From Lepiota brunneoincarnata (lineage: Eukaryota; Basidiomycota; Agaricomycetes; Agaricales; Agaricaceae), in assembly GCA_023014365.1 (NCBI GenBank), contig JAEBUN010000027.1:648571-712570 (forward strand): a DNA stretch of 64,000 nt, written 5' to 3'. The notes below the pieces were generated by a model, which had not been told where the DNA came from, searched no databases, and worked only from the letters and a program-made list of their open reading frames with translations. The position numbers and the translations under genes were made by a program. Within the stretch, counting starts at the first letter, position 1, and each line of letters starts with the position of its first letter. Positions 1 through 10,497 of the stretch are shown one piece after another.

Positions 1-338
1 TGCTGGCGGGAGATGAGCTTCGACTTTCTACCGCGTGGAGGAATATTCACTTGACCCGGTATCTAAGTAGTATTACCTTTCCAAACCTCGGTTGAGGTTG
101 GGCCAGATCGAGCAACAGCCCAGTCTTGTGTGATCAGGATGTTATAGCTATAGCTAAAGGATCATTGGCTGTTATATATACGCTTCGGCACAGGGGTGCC
201 GTTGGCTAGAACTCGACCCCGATCATCCAGGCACTTGGCCCTTCCAGAGACGTTGTCCGTGAATCATGTGGTGATTCCAGAAGGGTCTCCAGAGAATATG
301 AATGCGCCTGTGGATGTGACAGTGGGTGAGAATTTCAT
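1..338 (-). pseudogene. Ricin-B-type lectin, N-terminal fragment (broken)
   Basis: Read on the minus strand from an ATG at 338, this resembles the first exon of the lectin at 6466: a short hydrophobic start, then the first beta-trefoil repeat with the motif KCLDDRG and ANGTP. Where the sister copy reads ACC ACA TCA, this copy reads ACC ACA TGA, giving a nonsense codon before the lectin repeat. Sequence beyond the first repeat is degenerate and the gene may run off the window. Carbohydrate-binding lectin domains of this family are usually secreted in fungi; no catalytic toxin domain is seen. Called a pseudogene because of the stop. Confidence 0.6.
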
Positions 339-1071
339 GCTGATTGTGAGATAAAATAGTGAACTGCGGGCAAGTGGAAATCGGGTTGAGGATGGCATTG
401 AAGATCCAAATTGTGTGCTGCTTCAACACCTCGTGGAGCGGGATTGGACTTTTTTACGGTGTGGAACTGTGCTTGTTCGACGTCTGACTACACCTGGGAG
501 AGGAACACACCTCGGGCAATGCCGTGCTTCCCCTCCATGAGTATTAACGGAGTTCTGTCCGTTTCCCGTGCAGAACCCAACTGACATCCCGCGGGTTCCT
601 GGATGGTGATTCTGAAATGGTGAGTTCAACACTCGAAATCATGGAATCAGACGGCGACTGTAGAAGTTCCTGTGAATGCTTGTGGGATTGACACCAAATA
701 ATGGATTATCTAATGTCTGCCAGTTTCATACAGCCTGGAACGATATCCAAGTTTTCGGGGCGGATATACGTTCAGCAACGTTAGGATGCTGGCAAGAGGG
801 GGTACCGAATTCAACGGTGGGATCAACCGCACCTGATCTCGATATGGAATGTTTCACCGTTGGATAAGTTTGAGATGATTTTAAGAAACGGTGACTAGAG
901 CCTCTGCTCCGGTCCAGCTATGAACCTGGCCCGTCAGTGCCCTTTCAAGAATGATTGTTTCAATTACACCAGTAGTTACCATGAATTGAAAATGAAAGTC
1001 AAAAGTCAGTTGCTAGAGTACAGTATTATGAGGGCCCCTGGCCCGTTGCTCAATTGCTGGAGCCCTAAATC
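339..1071. other. No gene recognised between lectin fragments
   Basis: The stretch belongs to the 1.4-kb duplication and aligns by eye with about 6467-7216. No open frame with recognisable protein similarity is seen. The short frames at 423-632 and 676-867 are not preserved in meaning in the sister copy. Confidence 0.5.
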
Positions 1072-1430
1072 AACATAACTTCACTTGAATCCACTCTTGA
1101 TTCTGATTTTCACTCGAGCACTGCCGGGTCTGAACTTGATTCCAGTTCGGGAAATCTCCGTTGGTTAAATCCAAGCGCAGCCCTGTTAATCGAGAACAAA
1201 GAAAACCAGTCTGTTGTCGACCTTGGAATCGGATTTTGACAGTTTCACCTTGGTAACCAAAGCGATCCGATTATCAGTGGTGTAGTACCAGGTCTGCGCG
1301 GGGAGGTTGTCGTAACATTGCCGGATCTTCATGCTTCGCCGTTCCCTGGACCTGGTCACCCTGAGGTCGTATCAGAGATGTGAAAATGTGTTCCTCAGTC
1401 TGACTGAGGTAGGTGAGTGAACTGCGCCAG
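1072..1430 (-). pseudogene. Ricin-B-type lectin, C-terminal fragment (broken)
   Basis: On the minus strand the sequence holds the third beta-trefoil repeat (motif DNLPAQTW, then DNRIAL), a GT-AG intron like the one in the sister gene at 7217-7900, and remains of the last repeat. Compared with the sister, one base is missing near 1340, just before the repeat, shifting the frame, and a conserved Cys codon after the intron has become Arg. It is a remnant of the right half of the gene carried in the duplicated block. Confidence 0.6.
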
Positions 1431-4290
1431 AAAACAATGAGGTTGGCGGGGAATATCCGAATAATGTCGGGAACGCATTAGCCATGCCGTTTCGTGCTAA
1501 CATCAACAGTTAGCGATGCACAGCCACCTCTGGTTCCGGCCACACATTGCTCCTAACCTGCTCCCGCACCCTAGGCCTGCGCGGTTCTTCTATTTCTGGC
1601 TTTAATTTATTCCACATGTTCATTGTACAACTCCCGCTCAACTCGTTCCTTCAGACCTCACAGGCCTTTTCATCGACGGAATGTACCCTCTAAACACGAG
1701 ACATAAGTACCGTCCTCTTCCGCCTATCAACGAGGTGGTTGACCACAAAGGGCCGTCCAACGCGTATACGAGTCATAACAGAAATATTCCTCATGAACCA
1801 CACCAAATAATTTTGATCACATCAGCAAGGGGTGACCAGACTGGCTTGCCTACGATAAGGGCCACTTCCTCTTGCCAGTGAATGTGAATGTTGAATAATG
1901 CTCCTCAGTTAACTGGCTACGGGGATTTCTGGGTTACACAGAGAATTGAGTTCTGGTCTCATGAACTGCTTGTGTCGAAATGGTACATCCACCAACACGC
2001 TTGCGGGCTTCAAGGTAATCAAATAAAAGAGCCCGTCCGCTCTGCAAGTTGCTAAATGTTGCGATGCCCCTCGAGTTTAGTAACAGCCCCAACCATAAGC
2101 CGCCGATTAATACAACGGGGCAGGATGCTCGAAGAGTCCTGGCCAATGACATCGTCAAAAGGTAACGTGAGGAAGTGGCATTTTGAGCTCGGGCAGCGGC
2201 TTCCCGGTGTTCAAACTGAGGGAGAGCATTACTACGTCTGAAAGGACGCCGTCGGTAGGCGGCTTCACTAAAGGGGGATGTCCAGAGAATGAGCGGGACT
2301 CGGGATAGTATTCGAGTTCAAGGGAGGAACTACCTATTTACATGAGCTCGCCACTATTTATACTACCTACTTGATGAAGTAAGCCAGCAGGCTTACAACG
2401 TCTCCCCACCCTGCGGCCTCAATACGAACTTCTTATTCGGTACCTTTTTTCCAGATTATCACACCGAACACACGAGCCCGAATATACCTGCGTTTTTCGC
2501 CCCGCAAAGAAACACGCGATGGTGCTAGCTACGCGGATAACGTTTTTGAGATGGTCATCATGTTTACCACTGTGATTGGAGTGATTCCCTCTGAGTAGCA
2601 TGGCATACGAGAATGGGTTTTTGGTTAAGCTCATTCTCTCAGGGGAATTACGCATAGAGGATAGTCGGTGTGGCGATCGAGGTTGCGCTCTCAACGGCCC
2701 TTTGGCCTAGAGGTATCAGTGTAGCTCTGCGAGCAACTGCCACCCGCGAATAAAGTATAGCTGAAAGCGATAGACAGGTGTAGAGGCTGCAGGACCGGCT
2801 ATCACTCGTCACCACCTCGGAGCGCCCACATCTAAAACTACCACAATTATCCTGACATACCTCCCCGTTCCGCTTCCATTCTCAGTTATTCAAAGGTTTT
2901 CTCTCCGTTTCCATTTCCTCCCATAAGTACCACTGTAGAGTAAAATTTCTCCTTTCTTATAGGCCTCTATGGCTCGCAGGCCACTGCTCTCAATTTCTCT
3001 TTCATCTGTCCTAATCTCCTGATCACGTAGCCACGAAAACTTCCTTTTTTAATTCCCTGGTTCACGTTCTCTGCCCTTATCACTTTCGGGCATAGAAAAA
3101 AGATTAGTCTATCATAACTCTGCTTGTATATAAATAATGAGGTTCGGAGACTCGTTCTCTAGCACAAAATACACAGCCCTTCCTCTCGTCTCTTTCTCGC
3201 CCTCAGTCTCTATCTCGCTATCAGCAAGATTCCTTGATTTTTGAACCCCAGTGGTTGTTTCGTCGACCACGCTTGCACCCTTTGTTTGGACGTGGTTCGC
3301 TTCATTTCGTTTCGGCGCCTTTCACGTGCTGGAAGAGTCGATCTCTCTTCATAGGTATAAAGCCATGAGCGCTTCCAAATGAGGGGGCTCTGCCTAAAGC
3401 CAGATATCAGAAGGGGATGTACAATGACTTGTGCTCAGCGTCTACTACCCAAACTATCCGTCGTCAATGCCCATTGTCGAGGAGCCCCTGTGTACCTACC
3501 GAGGCGAGCGGTGCAGAGAAAGGCGAGCCTGACCTGACCACCCCCTTTTTTATCCACCAAATGACAGTTTATCGTACCAATGTGCCCTTATTCAATCTCT
3601 GCAGGCGTGGCGAGGCTGACGGCAGGTTACACATTTTCTCAGCGCCTAGATCGAACTAGTTCAATCCCTGCTCGCGTTACATAACATCGGCCTCAACAGA
3701 CTTACGACACACCCAATGCCTAATCACGCCTCGCTGGCTTGGACCATCGCCATCAGTGCTCTGATATATGAACCTCGAGAGAAATCCTAAGTTACTTCTC
3801 GTTTTCGGCGGCCGTGGAGGCATCCCACCCCTTACTTCACCTTTTAGAATCCGTGGATCCTGCGCGAATGTGCCTTATTTCCGACACCCACTGCGGCTTT
3901 CCATTTAGGCTGCGGCACTTAGGTTTTTCCACTCAACTCTTAGGCCACCAGAGGGACGTCGTAGGGATATTCCGCACTCACAATTCATTTTTTCTCGATG
4001 CTGCCCCTTTCGTTACCTACAACGATGGTAATTAGGAGCCCAGATACTGAGTAACACTTACCGCAGGTTGAAGCATTGAGTCCAAATTTATCTTAGGCGA
4101 GGTGTAGTTACTCGTCCGCGCCGTTCGGGGTGTCCTGAAGGTGTCGTGCGAGATGACGGCACGATTCTATTCGGGCTGGACAAAACAGTTGGGTGAACCA
4201 CCTTACACTCAAGCATACTTTCGTAAAAAGCAAACACAAAAGGTTCATTCTACAGAGCACTCGACGAAAATTCCACAATTCAAATATCAT
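1431..4290. other. Gene-poor interval
   Basis: No coding sequence, tRNA or rRNA is recognised here. Short open frames are at most 91 codons, overlap on both strands and show no family motif. The only structured feature is a promoter-like block at 3127-3220, listed separately. An old LTR or decayed transposon is possible but no flanking repeats were found by eye. Confidence 0.5.
3127..3220 (+). promoter_or_regulatory. Promoter-like TATA plus CT-rich tract (orphan)
   Basis: A TATATAAATA box at 3127-3136 is followed about 45 bases later by a long pyrimidine-rich tract (3178-3220), a common arrangement at fungal transcription starts and in LTR promoters. No convincing gene follows on the plus strand, so it is an orphan promoter, an LTR remnant or chance. 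Confidence 0.3.
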
Positions 4291-4909
4291 TCAGAAATTC
4301 CTCCAAATCTGATTCGCATTGCCGGCTGTACACTCCCAAGTTTGCACCTGATTCGTGTTCGTAAGATCGCCATTTGGCAAGTCGAGACAGAGCCCTAAAT
4401 ATTACGGTATTATACTCAGCATATTGAACAAACGTATGGGCCAGAGTTCTGACTGACCTCGGTTGAAAAGAGCGATACGAGCATCTGTTGTCAAAAACCA
4501 TTGCTGTGCTGGAAGCGCATCGAAACACTGCCAAATCTTCATGGGTGTCCCATTGGCCGGAGCTACTTCGAGGTTAATGATCCGATCCCCTTTTTTTAGT
4601 AAGCGATGACGTACTTGCGCCTGCATCGAGGCAGAAAGTGGAATTGGCCAGACGGACTGATGTAAGGCCGAGGTTCAGGACCCACTGCTGTGCGGGTGTG
4701 CCATTGCAATCGAAGCTGAACGAGCATGAGTAATTATGGAGCATGTCTGGAGATCTTTCACGTACATCTGTACAGCGGTCCCATTTGTTCGGACGTCTCC
4801 ACGCACTTCAAGGCATTTTGTGCTAGCTGTGTTAGGGTGCAGCACGGTGGAGGCTTGACCGAGAACAGAAGGAGACAAAGGCGAATGCAGAGAGGTAAGC
4901 GAGCTTCAT
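4291..4909 (-). pseudogene. Ricin-B-type (QxW) lectin gene with one frameshift
   Basis: A four-exon lectin gene can be followed on the minus strand: ATG at 4909, introns at 4716-4765 (50 bases), 4563-4614 (52) and 4395-4457 (63), all GT-AG and in phase, stop at 4291-4293. The exons encode four beta-trefoil strand repeats with the motifs KCLEVRG, AQQW, a second AQQW, LCLDL and VQTW, spaced as in the ricin-B/CBM13-like family. The first codons (MKLAYLSAFAFVS) look like a secretion signal, but one extra or missing base near 4875 puts them out of frame with the lectin domain. It is therefore either a recent pseudogene or an otherwise intact gene with a sequence error at that point. A TATA box lies about 95 bases upstream. 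Expected role: sugar binding outside the cell. Confidence 0.7.
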
Positions 4910-5889
4910 AGTGAGTAGTAGTGACTAGTCCGTCGCTTTAGAAGCTGGGTGGGGACTTTGTCAAGAGGCGCGATTGCAACAAGCACCCCGCGAAATCGCT
5001 CCCTATTTATACCGCTCAGCCCCTCAAATTGACGAACCCATAAGTGAGGCTCACTCGCACGGGCCCTTGCGCCTCAACCCCCCACATAATATCAGGAGAG
5101 AGGCTCGAGCGCCGACCGATACGGCACTGGAACTTGAGTAATCTGATCATCAAAAGAAGCGGGAGGCTCAGCGTATCACGCGGTGTATACTCTCGTACTC
5201 ATGGCCCGAGGTCCAGCGTTCGAGACTCCAGCTTATGGTGCTCTCTCACACAACACCGGAGTATGCCGCGACACAATAGGCTGACTCACGGGCATTGATC
5301 CTACTTAGAAGTTAGGAAGCTTGGAATCATTCAAGCTGGACTTCTTATGCAGGGCTTACGGTAGTGATGTGGTACATCTGTACTCATAAGTATCCTCGGG
5401 ACTATCCGTGATTCCGCATACATCTCTTTATTGGACTCAGAAAAGTGAACGGCCTTCACCTCATGGTGCATGGGGGTCATACATCAGGGACAACCACTCG
5501 AAATCAGCTTCGGACTGCTCAGTCGACCCTACCAATCGCCCAGGCCAGGCGGTTCCTTCCCTCTACCCCTCGGAATGGCGGCAGCCATTCCTCACTTCGC
5601 CTCCTTGGCTGGAGATCCTCAGCCCTCACGAGGCCATCTCCCCGTTGGTCACGTGACAGTTCAGAGCCTCACACCTGCCGGACCTTCGCAACCCGAATTA
5701 TCGCCCCGCGAAGCAGAAACTTATACATCAGAATTATTAGCAATCTCTTTTTTTTCACCGACGACTAATTATGGAACATAGGGCCGAGGCCTTTCAGGGA
5801 GTTAAGCGGTTTTCAACAGATTAAGGCAAGATGCGTACCATTTGCTTTTCCTTGCAACTCTTAGAGCAGTCAACCTGGACCCGCTCCTG
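4910..5889. other. Intergenic, lectin promoter side and unknown frames
   Basis: The first 110 bases are the upstream region of the lectin gene at 4291-4909. Between 5400 and 5780 three overlapping plus-strand frames of 82-107 codons are open together, which is typical of biased composition rather than coding; none has a recognisable motif. Confidence 0.45.
5003..5011 (-). promoter_or_regulatory. TATA box of the lectin gene
   Basis: The minus strand reads TATAAATAG here, about 95 bases before the ATG at 4909. The core promoter is still recognisable even though the gene has a frameshift, which suggests recent loss or a sequence error. Confidence 0.5.
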
Positions 5890-6466
5890 ATTCTCGTTCC
5901 CATGTACATCACCAGTTCTGGACCTGATTGCCGTCCGTTGAGTCACCGTACGCCAATGCACGCAGAGACCTATTGTTAGGAGGAGGAACCTGAGCTAGTA
6001 TTTCACCGATGGCTTCTGACCTTGTCGTTGTAAAGTCAATTCGGTCTTCATCAGTACAATATACCGAATTCGTGCGGGGGGTTATCGAAACATCGCCGGA
6101 TCTTAATTCCAATGCTATCCTGGCGTTCTGGGCCGGGGGATGAGCTTTGCATTTTTACCGCATGGCGAAATATTCACTTGCCTCGGTATCTAAGCAGCAC
6201 GTGCGTTTCTAAACCTTGGTCGCGGCCGGGCTAGATCGAGTAAAACCCCAGTCTTGTGTGATCGGGGTGTTATAGCTATAGCTAAAGCATCATTGGTTGT
6301 TATAAATACCCTTCTGTCCAGGGGCGCCGTTGGCTAGAACTTGACCTCGATCATCCAGGCACTTGGCCTTTCCAGAGACGTTGTCCGTGAATGATGTGGT
6401 GATTCCGGAAGGGTCTCCAGAGAATATGAATGCGACTGTGGATGCCACGGTGGGTGAGAATTTCAT
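5890..6466 (-). pseudogene. Ricin-B-type lectin pseudogene
   Basis: From an ATG at 6466 the minus strand encodes a hydrophobic start, then KCLDDRG and ANGAP of the first beta-trefoil repeat. A recognisable QDW motif follows downstream of a probable intron, but frame breaks and stops follow it. The last repeat is recognisable as GNQVQNW and then meets TGA at about 5908, where relatives carry on with the final Cys-containing repeat. This is the complete version of the fragment at 1-338. Confidence 0.55.
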
Positions 6467-7640
6467 GCTGGTTGTGAGGTAAAGTAGCGAACTCCAAACA
6501 AGTGGAAATCGGGTTGAGGATGGCGTTAAGGATCCAAATTGTGTGCTGCTTTAACACCTCGTGGAGCGGGATTGGACCTGTTTTATGGCGTGGAACCGTA
6601 CTTGTTCCATGTCTGACTACACCTGGGAGAGGACCACGCCTCGGCCAGTGCCGTGCTTCCCCCGCACGAGCACCAATGTAGTTTTGCTCGTTTCCCATGC
6701 AGAACCTGAGTGACGTCCCGCGGGTTCCCGGATGGTGAATCTAAAATGGTGAGTTTAATATTCGAAATTATGGAATCAGACAGCGACCGTCGAAGCTCCT
6801 GCGAATGCTTGTAGGATTGGCACCGAGTAACGGATTATCGCCTCATCTGGCTTCTGCAAGTTTCATGCAGCCCGGAACGATATCCCAGTTTTCGGGACGG
6901 ATATACATTCAGCAACATTAGGAACGCCTAGGGAGGAGGGTAGCCGAATTCAACGGCGAGGATCAACCGCGCCTGATCTCCATACAGAGTGCTTTGGTTC
7001 AATCGGGGGTTATCACCATCGGATAAGGTTGAGATGATTTAAAGGAACCGTGACTAGAACCTCTGCCCCGATCCGTGGGAGAGGCTCTGAATCCGGCCCG
7101 TTAATGGCTTTCAAGAATGATTGTCTCATGAGTTGCAAATTAAAGTCGCAAGTCAGTTCTTACAGTACAGCACTGTATTACGATGGTCTCTGGTCCGTTG
7201 TCCACTCTAGCAAATTCTAAATCAACATAAGTTCACATTGAATCCACTCTTGATTCCGATTTCCACTCAAACACTGCCAGGTCTGAACTTGATTCCCGTT
7301 TGAGAAATCTCCGTTGGTCAAATCCAAGCACAGCCCTGTTGACAAATGTACAAAGAAAATCAGTCTGCTGTTGACCTTGGAATCAGATTGCAACAGTTTC
7401 ACCTTTATTAAACAAAGCGATCCGATTATCACTGGTGTAGTACCAGGTCTGTGCGGGGAGGTTGTCATAATACTCCCAGATCTTCATGCTTACGCCGTTC
7501 CCTGGACCTGGTCGCCGTGAGGTCGTATCAGAGATGTGAAAATGCGGTCATAGGTAACGGAAGATGTACTAGAGCCCTGCGTCCAAGCAGAATGTACTGT
7601 TCCTCAGTCTGACTGAGGTAGGCGAGTTTCGCGTAAAGCT
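6127..7640. repeat. Direct duplication, right copy
   Basis: Counterpart of 1-1440, in the same orientation and about 6.1 kb away. It is slightly longer, because the right end retains lectin sequence (about 7530-7590) that the left copy has lost. Confidence 0.75.
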
Positions 7641-7900
7641 CCAATCCTGTGCTTTGGGGCCGTTGCAATCATAACTGGTATGCCGTGGTAAGTATGTACC
7701 TTGAGGAACCAAGATTGATCCAGACGGCTGACATCTGCACAGGGCGTTCCGTTGGCGAGCACGGCTCCCTTGACGTCGAGACACTTGAGTCTACCGCACG
7801 CTGAGCCTGTTGGGTCGTGCGTGATTTCCGTGATGTACTGTGCGGCTTGCGTCAAGGCGAGGGCGATCATGGAGAAGGATAATGCCGTAGAGGACTTCAT
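7217..7900 (-). pseudogene. Ricin-B-type lectin gene, best-preserved copy of its subgroup
   Basis: The ATG at 7900 starts a plausible signal peptide (SFSMIALALTQAAQ). It is followed by the first beta-trefoil repeat (KCLDVKG, ANGTP), a second (YDCNG, AQDW, then FCLDAG), a third (NGVSMKIW, AQTW) and, after a GT-AG intron of about 60 bases near 7334-7396, the last (LCLDL, VQTWQC, NQEW), with the stop at 7217-7219. The first intron junction near 7743 carries one extra T relative to the lectin at 4291-4909, and the second junction near 7500-7575 gives no in-phase splice that I can find. I therefore call it a probable pseudogene; RNA evidence could overturn this. The 3' half is also present at 1072-1430. 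Confidence 0.6.
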
Positions 7901-10185
7901 CGTTATAGCGAAAACCTTGAGTGAATCTGGTTGGACGTCGGGATGCGGGCGAGGGAAGGCTGCCAGAGACCTTTTATTCATTGCATTCCCTGAGGGGCGT
8001 TGGTTAAGACGGGCATCTCATAGCGTGTCTCAGCACTGCAGACGATCGAAAGCAATGAATAGGGGGATTCCCGCCCCACTTCGGCCTTATTTTAGGGTAC
8101 GATTCAGGTAGGCTCGATGCGTCAGGGGTGCGTGGCAATGAAAAACACTGTCAAGGCGCAGGGACGAGTTGTGGCTGGGATTGTTTAACAGCGGAAACCA
8201 GCCACAGTGAAAGATGTCGCTTGTGTGCCGAGCACCTGTACACCCCTTTGCACTGCTTTTTATCCACGGAATATCATCTATTCTTAGTGCCCTAGCGCAC
8301 AGGTGTGCGAAATTTAAGAGGATGAAACTGGTGGGAGGCGATGGCGAATCTTCCTACAGCGACGGGTTTTTCCAGTGAAGCCAATTTGATGAATATTGGC
8401 ACCTAGAGATGCTAGGTCTTGAGGTGAGCAATATAGGAGGGTGATCGTGTGAGTGAGTGAGAAGTTCTTTAAATTGCGCCACGCACCCTACACAGTATCT
8501 GTGCGTAAACAAGGTGATATCAGTGTCTTCGGGAGGCGGGAACACGTTTCTGATCTGTCTCCACCCAGGATATCTGCTGTTTTGTGGGTCACAATGACAA
8601 TTTGGGTCGCTTAAGTTTTTGGCAGGGAGGCGTCGATCAGGCGACGCGTGGAGGCGGGGAGGGTAGCACCATGCTAAGTCGGATACAATCCCCATCGGTC
8701 ACAGCCAAGTTGGTCCCACACGCGCGTCAAAATGAGCAGATATGGAGGGTTCTACTTCTATGTATCCAGCACATCTAGTTCTGGAAGCCGTTGTAGTGTG
8801 GTTATAAGACGCGAAGTGGCGCTTCGGGAGGGTCTAGTCGGGCTCTAGACGGATGGACAAAGCTACATATCTTATCACTCTGGGCATGGGAAATGGTTGG
8901 GACATGAGACGCTGGTAGAACGGATATTCACGGGCAGTCCTGTGTCGGTGGATCCCGGGTTTGTAAGCGAGCGTCAATGCGGAGGTAGAAGCTGTGACAT
9001 AAGCAAGGAGGGGTTCAACCGATAGATCCACGTCAGCGCGCCATATGTAGAATAGAAAAAGAGGGTGTTATCTCATTTGGGCGGGGTGACAGACGTATCA
9101 AACGGTGATTTTTAGCAACCCAACAGATATGATTCTACGATTATCTTGGAATTGATACGTGGCAGATAACTAGCGGGCGGTCGTACGTAAGAGCTATTTG
9201 CTGGCATGTTGGTATCCCGATGGTATCCTCATGTTGCGGCCCACAGGTGCCAATTTACGTACAAGGGAAGCCCCAAGAACGGTCGAGAAACGGGGGAAAT
9301 TACAATACTTACCACTAAAGAATGAATGGCAGTACGGTGATTGGTGATATTGATGGCCAGCAGGAATGGATCATGATGTGATAATGGGCGAGTGTTGAAG
9401 GCGATCTTATCGCCGGAGATGAAAGAAGGCGACGGACATGAGCTTGGAACTTTGAGAGACAGAGGCAAGGATGACGCATGGGCAGGAGCGGTGATATGGT
9501 CAGGGAGTGAAGGTCCGGCAGGGCTTGTGAGCCTTGTCGGCCTATTGTTTACAAGGTACTCGGATGGTATGGGGAGGGAGCGAATTAGAGTTAGGCTAGT
9601 ATAGATTAGATTATGGATAGAGTACTCGAGTTGTGATAGATTGAATGTCCAATGCTCTTTGCGTAAGTACAACAAGGCGAGTGAAAATTTTCGGGGATGT
9701 GAATTGGGGGTGTGGGACCGAGGACCGGGTCAGGCTAGGTTGCGAACCTGAGATACTGGCACGGTGGGAAGTTGGGGCGCACAGGCGCTATGTGACGTGG
9801 GACTTGGAGACGACAAGAGGGTTGATTGATGATGGTCTTGATGTCAAGAAGGGGGATGGTGGTGGTAGAAGAAATATCACAGAGATATGACGGGGAAAGA
9901 GGTCACCTCGGGGACGATGACAGCGGAGATTGGATGGCTGTGAGCTCAGCGATCCGGCGCGAGCTGAGGGCGACGATGGTGCTTGATCGGATCACTCTCT
10001 TTTTCACATTATGTGGTACGAATACTTATTACTACCAGGTTAGCCACGCACCTGTGGATGGGAATCTACTATGCGCAGGCCACAGTGGGCGGTGGTGCCC
10101 AAGTAATCCAGGTTCGCGCAAGACAAAAGGGCCGATAGAGCCCTGAGTGCAGAACACTGAGCTCCGATTGTCGGAGTGTGAAATG
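7901..10185. other. Long interval without a recognised gene
   Basis: A TATA-like AATAAAAGG on the minus strand (about 7971-7979) may belong to the lectin at 7217-7900. The longest frame, 148 codons on the minus strand at 9229-9675, is Pro/Ser/Leu-rich, has no motif and overlaps another frame on the opposite strand. I see no tRNA, repeat or transposon end. Confidence 0.5.
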
Positions 10186-10244
10186 TTATCTATTAGAAAG
10201 AGAATAAACATGATTGGCTGGCGGTTGTTATCAGCCGTTTATCA
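10186..10244 (+). promoter_or_regulatory. Cluster of GATA-factor sites upstream of the GATA gene
   Basis: Three GATA-type sites lie within 60 bases, read on the minus strand as AGATAA (10186-10191), TGATAA (10228-10233) and TGATAA (10239-10244), about 255-310 bases before the ATG at 10498. A pyrimidine-rich tract follows (10247-10345). GATA repressors of the SRE/URBS1 family bind such cores, so self-regulation is possible. Confidence 0.4.
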
Positions 10245-10497
10245 GCCCTCTCTTTCTCCCCCTTCCAGGTCTACCCCGCTTTCTTCTCGACCACTACCTC
10301 ACCGTCCTCAACGACGCTCTCCCCTCCTGCCCCCGCTGCTCTCCACAGCACTGAGACTACGTACATTCTGTGTGTTCATATTCATCCTCTCCTTCCTCCG
10401 CTTGCTCATCGCGCCCCACAGTGACTGACTAATACTGCCTCAAGGCCACCGCCGTGCTACACTTTACCACTTCAAACACTTCTATCCATCATATAAA

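Larger units (their letters stand above)
1..1440. repeat. Direct duplication, left copy
   Basis: This stretch is a diverged direct repeat of about 6127-7640. Matching blocks run in the same order on both sides: the lectin first-exon block (about 190-340 against 6315-6466), the block around 665-790 against 6795-6920, and the lectin 3' block (1072-1430 against 7217-7620). Many differences are C/T or G/A transitions. The left edge lies outside the window. Confidence 0.75.

Noticed and set aside
5408..5781. Three overlapping plus-strand frames of 82-107 codons
   Set aside because: Simultaneously open frames suggest composition bias; no motif or signal peptide.
9229..9675. 148-codon minus-strand frame
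   Set aside because: Low-complexity composition, no motif, competing frames on both strands.
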